This document shows, piece by piece, positions 1-5,349 of a stretch of 8,125 nucleotides of DNA. Within the stretch, counting starts at the first letter, position 1. Each line of letters opens with the position of its first letter. Location: assembly GCA_937864935.1 (NCBI GenBank), contig CALMDN010000216.1, positions 1 through 8,125 of the forward strand, given 5' to 3'. Origin of the DNA: an uncultured Bacteroidales bacterium. Its GTDB lineage: Bacteria > Bacteroidota > Bacteroidia > Bacteroidales > Lentimicrobiaceae. The position numbers and the translations under genes were made by a program. The notes beneath the pieces were generated by a model that saw only the letters and a program-made list of their open reading frames with translations, had not been told where the DNA came from and did no database searches.

Positions 1-2796
1 GACACCCAGGGTGATGTAGGCCCCAATCACTACATGCAGATGGTGAACCTCTCTTTTGCCATCTGGAACAAGTCGGGCACGCTCCTTTACGGACCGGTCG
101 ACAACAAGACACTGTGGAACGGATTTCCAGGTCCATGGTCGGGTTCAAACGATGGCGACCCCATTGTGCTGTACGATGAACAGGCTGACCGCTGGATTGC
201 CAGCCAGTTTGCATTGCCGAACTATCCCAACGGCCCTTTTTATGAACTGATTGCTGATTCACAGACCGGTGATCCACTGGGATCATGGTACATGTATGCC
301 TTTACTTTCACCAACATGCCCGACTACCCGAAACTTGGTGTATGGCACGATGGTTACTACCTGGCAGTCAATTCATTTTCTTCAGGCAGCCTCAACTGGG
401 CAGGTACCGGGGTGGCAGCGCTTGACCGCACCAAGATGCTGGCTGGCGACCCCACGGCATCCATGATTTTCTTCACCACCCCCTCGGGTGGTGATCCATC
501 CACTTTCCAGCCGGCAGACTGCGACGGCATGCCTGCTCCTGAAGGCAGCCCCGCTCTGTTTGGTTATGTGAGGGATGGAAGCCCCGACAGGTTTGTGCTG
601 TATACCCTCGATGCAGACTGGACCACCCCTTCCAATTCAACCTTTTCACAACTGGTAACCTTGCCGGTTCAATCATACAGCTCAAACATCTCAGGTATAC
701 CCCAGCAAGGGACATCCACCACCCTGCAGGCCATCAGCGACCGGCTTATGTACAGGTTGCAATACAGGAACTTCGGATCATACCAGTCAATGGTTACCAA
801 TCATACGGTGAATGTTTCCGGACATGCCGGTGTACGCTGGTATGAGTTCCGGAATTCGGGTTCGGGCTGGCAGATTTATCAGCAGGGAACCTACTCACCT
901 GACAACGCTTCACGATGGATGGGTTCCATTGCCATGAACAGTTACGGAGACATCGCACTGGGCTATTCAATCTCTTCGTCAAGCATGTATCCGTCGATCC
1001 GGTCTACCGGGCGCAGGGCTTCAGATCCTCTGGGTACCATGACCTTTGCTGAACAGGAAATTGTTGCCGGTGGGGGTGCCCAAACCTCTTTCTACCAGCG
1101 TTGGGGAGATTACAGCATGATGTCGGTAGATCCTGTTGCAGATACCGTTTTCTGGTACACCCAGGAGTATTATACCAGTACCAGCGATCAGAACTGGAAA
1201 ACACGCATCGGGTCATTCACCTTTGGTCAACCGATGGTTGCTACGGCTTCAGCCTTCCCGAATACCATCTGTGCCGGCGAAACTGTGCAGCTGAATGTTC
1301 AGGTTACCGGTGGCGGCTCAGGCGATACCTATTCATGGGTGTCTGATCCTCCGGGATTCACTAGCTCACTTCGCAATCCCCAGGTATCTCCTGAAGTCAG
1401 CACCATTTATACAGTAACAGTCACCAGCGGTGGCGCTTCGGTTTCTTCTTCCATTGGTGTGAACGTTTATCCATTGCCTTCGGTGGTTGCTCCCAACGAT
1501 CTGAGCATCTGTGCCGGAGATGCCATTACCCTCAATTCGTTTGCCCAGAATCAGGATTCACTGCAATGGGTAACTGCTGGTGATGGAACTTTCGAAAATC
1601 CGAATGCTGCCCGTTCCGATTATTTCCCCGGTCCGCTGGATATCGCCAACGGCAGCGTTCTGCTTACCGTAAGCGCCTTCAGTGATTATGGATGCCCCGA
1701 ATCTTCCGACGAAGTCGTATTAAGCATTGCCTCTCCGGCCACCGTGAATGCCGGTGAATCCATTGAAACCTGCAGCGCTGAACCGATACCGCTTGCTGCC
1801 TCTGCAAGCGGTTTCAGTAGTTTGTTGTGGACAACCTCAGGAAGCGGAACTTTTGATAACAATACGCTCCTGGATGCTTCCTATACACCCAGCATCAGCG
1901 ACATTGAATCAGGATCTGTTGAAATTAACCTGAATGCTACAGGCATTGCTCCATGTTCAGATGTTTCCGATGTCCTTACCCTGACGTTCCATCAGGCTGC
2001 TGAGGTGAATGCCGGTGAGGATTTCAGCATCTGCAGCGGAGAAACCATCAGCCTCAATGCCACCGGGTCAGGATTTGAAAGCGTACTGTGGAACACTGAA
2101 GGTGACGGACAGTTTACAACGAACAATGAGCTGTCTGCAACCTACACTCCTGGTGCCGGTGACCTGGCAGCCGGTGGGATCAGTTTTACCATTACTGCCG
2201 CCGGAAACCCGCTGTGTGCTGAAACAACCGACGGAATTGCAGTTGTAATTCATCCACTGTCACAGGCTTCAGCCGGCAATGATACCATCATCTGCAAAAC
2301 AGCCTCCCTGCAGGTAAGGGGAAGTGCTACCCATGCATCTTCTGTGTTGTGGACAACTTCCGGAAACGGGACTTTTGACAATGCCACCCTTTACAACACG
2401 CGTTATATGCCGGGTACACAGGATACCATTCAGGGTACGGTAACCCTCACCTTCACCGTGGTGAATGAATACGGCTGCAGCAATGCCGTGGCCAACAGAA
2501 ACATAAGCTTTGCTCCCTGTGTCGGAATTGATGACCCGGGCAAGCCTTCCATCAGGGTGATCCCCAATCCGACCGACGGAAAATTTGTTGTTGAAATGAG
2601 CGGCATGACTGCCGGTGAAAACATCAGACTGCAGGTTGCCGATTTCAGGGGATCTAAAGTTATTGATCAGGAATACATGAATGTACCTTCTGTTTTCAGG
2701 ACTTCGCTGGATCTGTCGGGCAGAACAAAAGGGGTATATATGCTGAAAATCCTTTACGGAAATCAGACAGCAGAAACCAAGGTGGTGCTTCAATAA
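1..2796 (+). CDS. Large secreted surface protein with Ig-like repeats and T9SS sorting domain (5'-partial)
   Basis: The frame is open from base 1 and begins DTQGDVGPNHYMQMVN, which reads as the interior of a conserved domain. The Met codon at 34 is therefore not the true start, and the signal peptide lies upstream of the window. 931 residues are visible. Residues 1-413 form a globular module rich in aromatic residues and DP motifs (DPIVLYDEQADRW at about 53-65, RWGDYSMMSVDP at about 367-378). I infer a beta-propeller-like fold but cannot assign an activity. Residues 414-493 are an Ig/PKD-like domain, 494-840 four 87-residue repeats, and 851-931 a T9SS type A sorting domain. Proteins built this way are exported across the outer membrane, and the sorting domain is removed as they are attached to the surface or released. 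Adhesion or substrate binding is a reasonable guess from the repeats. A strong terminator separates the gene from the rnf operon, so no functional link is implied. Confidence is high for secretion and low for function. Confidence 0.93.
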   Translation, partial: DTQGDVGPNHYMQMVNLSFAIWNKSGTLLYGPVDNKTLWNGFPGPWSGSNDGDPIVLYDEQADRWIASQFALPNYPNGPFYELIADSQTGDPLGSWYMYAFTFTNMPDYPKLGVWHDGYYLAVNSFSSGSLNWAGTGVAALDRTKMLAGDPTASMIFFTTPSGGDPSTFQPADCDGMPAPEGSPALFGYVRDGSPDRFVLYTLDADWTTPSNSTFSQLVTLPVQSYSSNISGIPQQGTSTTLQAISDRLMYRLQYRNFGSYQSMVTNHTVNVSGHAGVRWYEFRNSGSGWQIYQQGTYSPDNASRWMGSIAMNSYGDIALGYSISSSSMYPSIRSTGRRASDPLGTMTFAEQEIVAGGGAQTSFYQRWGDYSMMSVDPVADTVFWYTQEYYTSTSDQNWKTRIGSFTFGQPMVATASAFPNTICAGETVQLNVQVTGGGSGDTYSWVSDPPGFTSSLRNPQVSPEVSTIYTVTVTSGGASVSSSIGVNVYPLPSVVAPNDLSICAGDAITLNSFAQNQDSLQWVTAGDGTFENPNAARSDYFPGPLDIANGSVLLTVSAFSDYGCPESSDEVVLSIASPATVNAGESIETCSAEPIPLAASASGFSSLLWTTSGSGTFDNNTLLDASYTPSISDIESGSVEINLNATGIAPCSDVSDVLTLTFHQAAEVNAGEDFSICSGETISLNATGSGFESVLWNTEGDGQFTTNNELSATYTPGAGDLAAGGISFTITAAGNPLCAETTDGIAVVIHPLSQASAGNDTIICKTASLQVRGSATHASSVLWTTSGNGTFDNATLYNTRYMPGTQDTIQGTVTLTFTVVNEYGCSNAVANRNISFAPCVGIDDPGKPSIRVIPNPTDGKFVVEMSGMTAGENIRLQVADFRGSKVIDQEYMNVPSVFRTSLDLSGRTKGVYMLKILYGNQTAETKVVLQ
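1240..1479 (+). other. Ig/PKD-like domain within the surface protein
   Basis: Residues 414-493 carry the pattern seen in Bacteroidota PKD/Ig-like modules: ICAGETVQLN near the start, a central YSWVSDPPGF, then NPQVSP and TIYTVTVTSGG strands. It has one Cys (residue 424) at the position equivalent to the first Cys of the following repeats, but lacks the second. It also lacks the WTTSGSGTF core, so it is related to but distinct from the four repeats that follow. It probably acts as a spacer between the globular module and the repeat array. Confidence 0.7.
1480..2520 (+). repeat. Four tandem 87-residue Ig-like repeats with paired cysteines
   Basis: The units start near 1480, 1741, 2002 and 2266. 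Each has a first Cys just after a buried strand (SIC, ETC, SIC, IIC), a central Trp followed by a T-x-G-x-G-x-F core (WTTSGSGTF in unit 2, WTTSGNGTF in unit 4), a YxPG/S-type segment (YTPS, YTPG, YMPG; unit 1 has YFPG), and a second Cys near the end. Counting codons from base 1, first Cys are at residues 504, 591, 678 and 765, Trp at 523, 610, 697 and 784, and second Cys at 565, 652, 739 and 826. All three series have an exact period of 87, and each Cys pair is 61 apart. One disulfide per repeat is the natural inference for an exported protein. Similar modules are common in Bacteroidota surface proteins; their ligand is unknown. Confidence 0.88.
2551..2793 (+). other. T9SS type A C-terminal sorting domain
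   Basis: The last 81 residues match the usual layout: a start of the VIPNPTDGKFVVE type (residues 854-866), a middle beta strand with LQVADFRGSKV, then LDLSGRTKGVYMLKI and a final TKVVLQ strand. In this family the domain directs passage through the type IX secretion translocon and is normally cleaved. It is the strongest taxonomic marker in the window, because T9SS is confined to the Bacteroidota and close relatives. Confidence 0.93.
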
Positions 2797-2819
2797 CCAA
2801 GTATAGCTACAAAAAGAAG

Positions 2820-2848
2820 AACCGGCAGTGAATGCCGGTTTTTTTTTT
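2820..2848 (+). terminator. Rho-independent terminator after the surface protein gene
   Basis: An 8-bp perfect stem, AACCGGCA (2820-2827) pairing with TGCCGGTT (2833-2840), encloses a five-base GTGAA loop. A run of ten T covers 2839-2848. It sits 23 bases after the stop codon. The A-rich stretch before the stem (2811-2820) can lengthen the stem by pairing with the T run, and may give weak termination on the minus strand too. Confidence 0.93.
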
Positions 2849-2859
2849 AGCTATTTCCG

Positions 2860-2879
2860 GAATCTATTTATATAGATTC
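2860..2879. repeat. AT-rich 8-4-8 perfect inverted repeat
   Basis: GAATCTAT (2860-2867) and ATAGATTC (2872-2879) are exact reverse complements around a TTAT spacer. The position, 11 bases past the terminator and about 150 bases before the predicted -7 element, does not suit a simple repressor site. It could be a distal regulator site, a weak second hairpin (no T run follows), or chance in AT-rich DNA. Confidence 0.5.
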
Positions 2880-3002
2880 TAAATAAAATTCTTAAATATT
2901 GATTATCAGATCATAGTATTTTTTGTATCTAGTTTTTTGTATTTAAAAAAATCATAAAATGCTCGTTATTAAGCTTCAATATCTAATGGTTTTTTTAATA
3001 AG

Positions 3003-3037
3003 TTTGAAACAGCTTTTTTTATTTGTTGCTACATTTG
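3003..3037 (+). promoter_or_regulatory. Candidate Bacteroidota-type promoter for the rnf operon
   Basis: TACATTTG (3030-3037) is an exact match to the Bacteroidota -7 element TAnnTTTG. TTTG at 3003-3006 can serve as the -33 element, with a 23-base spacer, which is long for the usual range. Transcription would start near 3043, giving a leader of about 55 bases before the rnfB start. It is the only exact TAnnTTTG match I found in the gap upstream of rnfB. Confidence 0.55.
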
Positions 3038-3042
3038 TCACG

Positions 3043-3060
3043 TTCTGGAGCATTTCAGAA
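3043..3060. promoter_or_regulatory. Small inverted repeat at the predicted transcription start
   Basis: TTCTG (3043-3047) and CAGAA (3056-3060) form a 5-8-5 inverted repeat. It starts roughly where transcription from the TACATTTG element would begin. A site in this place could bind a repressor or form a short leader hairpin, but the arms are short and chance is quite possible. Confidence 0.25.
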
Positions 3061-3084
3061 TGGGACAGGGGAATATCAAATTAT

Positions 3085-3092
3085 AAAAGGAG
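3085..3092 (+). promoter_or_regulatory. Ribosome binding site fixing the GTG start of rnfB
   Basis: AAAAGGAG ends six bases before GTG at 3099. An in-frame TAA at 3084-3086 excludes any start further upstream, and the next in-frame NTG (TTG at 3111) would cut into the N-terminal membrane anchor. GTG at 3099 is therefore well supported. Confidence 0.8.
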
Positions 3093-3098
3093 CCAGCC

Positions 3099-3971
3099 GT
3101 GGACAACACCTTGTTATTTGCAGTGATTTCATTAAGTGCAATTGGAGTGATTTCAGCGATAATTCTCTATTTCGTTGCACAGAAATTCAGGGTAATTGAA
3201 GATCCCAGAATCGATATTGTAGCTGAACTCTTGCCCGGTGCCAATTGCGGAGGTTGCGGACTGGCCGGTTGCCGTGCTTTCGCGGAAGAGGTTGTACGTA
3301 CAGAGGACCTGTCAAAACTTAACTGCCCGGTAAGCAGCAGTGAAGCCATGAAGCAGATAGCAGCTGCCATGGGTCTTGAAGCTGCTGAAAGAGATCCCAT
3401 GATTGCTGTTGTCCGTTGCAGCGGCAGCAGAGTAAACGCCCCGCAGAAAGTGATTTACGACAGTGCGGTTTCGTGTGCCTTTGCCCATTCACTCTCATCC
3501 GGGGAGAGTGGTTGTCCGAACGGTTGTCTGGGTTATGGCGATTGTGTTGTTTCATGCAAGTTTGATGCGATTTATATCGATTCTGTTACCGGTTTGCCTG
3601 TTGTCAGCGATGAGCATTGTGTGGCCTGCGGTGCCTGTGTTACCGCCTGTCCGAGGAGCATCATCGAGTTAAGGCTAAAAGGCAAGAAGGATCGGCGCAT
3701 TTATGTTTCCTGTGTAAATACAGAAAAAGGCGGACCGGCGAAGAAGAATTGTGCGGTTGCCTGCATCGGGTGCGGCAAATGTGTGAAGGAATGTCCTTAC
3801 GAAGCGATTACCCTTGTTAATAACCTCGCATATATTGATTACAATAAATGCCGGTTATGCCGGAAGTGTGAACCTGTTTGTCCGACAGGGGCCATTCTTG
3901 AGACCAATTTTCCGCCCCGTAAGGAAAAGCCAGCCGAATCAGCAAGCGTAGCTGATACAGCCGAAGCCTGA
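3099..3971 (+). CDS. rnfB: Rnf complex subunit B, polyferredoxin
   Basis: RnfB is the electron-entry subunit of the Rnf complex: it takes electrons from reduced ferredoxin on the cytoplasmic face. This 290-residue protein starts with GTG. Residues 4-27 form one membrane anchor (LLFAVISLSAIGVISAIILY). An RnfB-type Fe-S domain follows, with C50, C53, C58 and C76 (PGANCGGCGLAGC). The middle section has C107, C126, C139, C143, C149 and C153 (NGCLGYGDC), then CxxCxxCxxxCP at C174-C184. A second ferredoxin-like pair lies at C218/C222-C232 and C251-C261. The 24 Cys could hold up to six [4Fe-4S] clusters, against about three in the shorter gammaproteobacterial RsxB. The tail after 270 is Ala/Glu-rich and probably disordered. 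It is the first gene of the operon, with 45 bases to rnfC. Identification is firm; cluster number is inferred from Cys count. Confidence 0.97.
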   Translation: MDNTLLFAVISLSAIGVISAIILYFVAQKFRVIEDPRIDIVAELLPGANCGGCGLAGCRAFAEEVVRTEDLSKLNCPVSSSEAMKQIAAAMGLEAAERDPMIAVVRCSGSRVNAPQKVIYDSAVSCAFAHSLSSGESGCPNGCLGYGDCVVSCKFDAIYIDSVTGLPVVSDEHCVACGACVTACPRSIIELRLKGKKDRRIYVSCVNTEKGGPAKKNCAVACIGCGKCVKECPYEAITLVNNLAYIDYNKCRLCRKCEPVCPTGAILETNFPPRKEKPAESASVADTAEA

Positions 3972-4002
3972 TTCATCATCCGACGTACCGAAATTAATCC
4001 AT

Positions 4003-4008
4003 GGAGGA
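4003..4008 (+). promoter_or_regulatory. Ribosome binding site fixing the TTG start of rnfC
   Basis: GGAGGA lies eight bases before TTG at 4017. Reading upstream in frame, no ATG, GTG, CTG or TTG occurs before the in-frame TGA at 3969, which is also the rnfB stop. The N-terminus that results, KTFKSGGVHPEENKLSAG, is the usual RnfC beginning. Both facts support TTG as the real start. Confidence 0.8.
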
Positions 4009-4016
4009 TCCTTATA

Positions 4017-5348
4017 TTGAAGACATTTAAATCAGGCGGAGTTCATCCGGAAGAAAACAAGCTTTCAGCGGGTGCAGCCATCGAGGCTCTGCCCTTGCCG
4101 GAAAAGGTGTTTATTCCGGTTTCACAGAGTCTGGGTGCTCCCTCAAAGCTCATCGTAGAAAAGGGGGCAGTGGTTAAAACCGGGCAACTGCTGGCAAAAG
4201 GCGAGGCATTTATCTCCTCCAATGTTCATTCCTCGGTTTCCGGAAAGGTGTCGAGAATTGAAGAGATAACGGATACTTCCGGTTACAGGAGAACGGCCGT
4301 TGTTATTGATGTTGAAGGTGATGAATGGGATGGGCAGATCGATTGCAGCAGGGAAATTAAAGCTGAAATAACGCTTTCGCGTGAAGAAATTGTAAAGAAG
4401 ATCAATGAGATGGGAGTGGTCGGTCTCGGCGGAGCAACATTCCCTTCGCATGTGAAGCTGATGGTTCCTGAAGGAAAGAAGGCTGAGAACCTGCTGATCA
4501 ATGGGGTAGAATGTGAGCCTTACCTCACTTCTGACCACCGGCTGATGCTTGAACGCAGCCGGGAGATGCTGATCGGGATTCAGATTCTGATGAAAGGTCA
4601 GGATGTTAAGAAAGCCTACATCGGAATTGAAAAAAACAAGCCGGATGCCATTGATCACCTGAAAAAACTGGCAGCTGAATATCCGGGAATCGAAGTGGTG
4701 CCGCTGAAAGTAAAATATCCCCAGGGAGGCGAAAAACAACTGATCAAAGCGATTACCGGTCGTGAAGTTCCCTCCGGCAAGCTCCCTATCGAGGTAGGCT
4801 GTGTGGTGAACAATGTAGGCACGGCTCTGGCGGTATATGAAGCGGTTCAGAAGAACAAACCCCTGTTCGAACGCGTAGTAACTGTCACAGGAAAATCGCT
4901 TAAGAAGCCTTCAAACCTGCTGGTCCGCATCGGTACCCCGGTCAATAAACTGATTGATTTTGCCGGAGGCCTGCCCGGGGATACCGGAAAAGTGATCAAT
5001 GGCGGCCCCATGATGGGCAAAGCCCTGACTACGCTGGAAGTACCGGTTGTTAAAGGTACTTCAGGCATCCTGGTGATGCCGGAAAAAGAGAGTAAGAGGA
5101 TGCCGGTGGTCAACTGCATCCGGTGTGCCCGGTGTATCTCTGTCTGTCCCATGGGGCTGGAACCGGTTTTGCTGGCACAGCTTTCTGAAAATCAGATGTT
5201 CGAAAACGCTGAAAATGAGCGTATTTTGGACTGTATTGAGTGCGGTTCCTGCCATTTCACCTGTCCGGCAGGGCGACCCCTGCTCGACTACCTGAGACTG
5301 GGGAAGAACAAAGTAGGAATCATTATCAGAAATAGGGGGAAGAAATAA
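4017..5348 (+). CDS. rnfC: Rnf complex subunit C, NADH/FMN-binding electron output
   Basis: RnfC is the peripheral cytoplasmic subunit that reduces NAD+ (or oxidises NADH). It is related to the NuoF subunit of complex I. The 443-residue protein starts with TTG after a strong GGAGGA site. Residues 40-80 form a lipoyl-like barrel (GAPSKLIVEKG, HSSVSGKV). The NuoF-like core has GVVGLGGATFPSHVKL at 133-148, NGVECEPYLTSDHR at 162-175, YPQGGEKQLI at 234-243 and NNVGTA at 265-270; these fit NADH/FMN binding. Two [4Fe-4S] motifs follow: C367, C370, C373, C377 and C406, C409, C412, C416, each ending CP. It stops soon after the second motif and lacks the long repetitive C-terminal extension of E. coli RsxC. 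rnfD begins one base after its stop codon, so translation is likely coupled. Confidence 0.97.
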   Translation: MKTFKSGGVHPEENKLSAGAAIEALPLPEKVFIPVSQSLGAPSKLIVEKGAVVKTGQLLAKGEAFISSNVHSSVSGKVSRIEEITDTSGYRRTAVVIDVEGDEWDGQIDCSREIKAEITLSREEIVKKINEMGVVGLGGATFPSHVKLMVPEGKKAENLLINGVECEPYLTSDHRLMLERSREMLIGIQILMKGQDVKKAYIGIEKNKPDAIDHLKKLAAEYPGIEVVPLKVKYPQGGEKQLIKAITGREVPSGKLPIEVGCVVNNVGTALAVYEAVQKNKPLFERVVTVTGKSLKKPSNLLVRIGTPVNKLIDFAGGLPGDTGKVINGGPMMGKALTTLEVPVVKGTSGILVMPEKESKRMPVVNCIRCARCISVCPMGLEPVLLAQLSENQMFENAENERILDCIECGSCHFTCPAGRPLLDYLRLGKNKVGIIIRNRGKK

Positions 5349-5349
5349 T

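Larger units (their letters stand above)
2797..3098. other. AT-rich intergenic region between the surface protein gene and rnfB
   Basis: These 302 bases contain no convincing gene. In order they hold: a rho-independent terminator (2820-2848), an 8-4-8 inverted repeat (2860-2879), a 10-base direct repeat TTTTTTGTAT (2919-2928 and 2933-2942), a candidate promoter (3003-3037), a small inverted repeat (3043-3060) and the rnfB ribosome binding site (3085-3092). Long T and A runs and low GC contrast sharply with the coding DNA on both sides. No tRNA, known riboswitch or CRISPR repeat was recognised. Confidence 0.8.

Noticed and set aside
34..36. ATG as the start of the large surface protein
   Set aside because: The frame is open back to base 1 and encodes DTQGDVGPNHY, which reads as part of the same domain; no signal peptide follows the Met. 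The gene is truncated by the window edge.
2269..2793. Minus-strand open frame of 174 codons
   Set aside because: It lies wholly antisense to the last repeat and sorting domain, which are strongly supported; its translation shows no recognisable family features.
1..3098. Functional link between the surface protein and the Rnf complex
   Set aside because: A strong terminator and a 302-base AT-rich gap with its own promoter candidate separate them; co-orientation alone is not evidence.
2797..3098. Riboswitch, tRNA, CRISPR or insertion sequence in the gap
   Set aside because: No conserved riboswitch core, cloverleaf, regular repeat-spacer pattern, transposase fragment or target duplication could be seen.
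2959..3126. Small open frame of 55 codons (MLVIKLQYLMVFLISLKQ...), hydrophobic at its N-terminus
   Set aside because: There is no ribosome binding site, it overlaps the predicted promoter and the rnfB ribosome binding site and start, and the hydrophobic residues follow from T-rich DNA.
4001..4030. Nine-codon frame ATG GAG GAT ... TAA overlapping the rnfC start
   Set aside because: Its ATG lies just before and overlaps the GGAGGA site used by rnfC, and it has no ribosome binding site of its own. It is probably chance, though a role in start control cannot be excluded.
4143..4739. Minus-strand open frame of 198 codons
   Set aside because: It is antisense to the conserved core of rnfC; codon constraint of the real gene explains the lack of stops.
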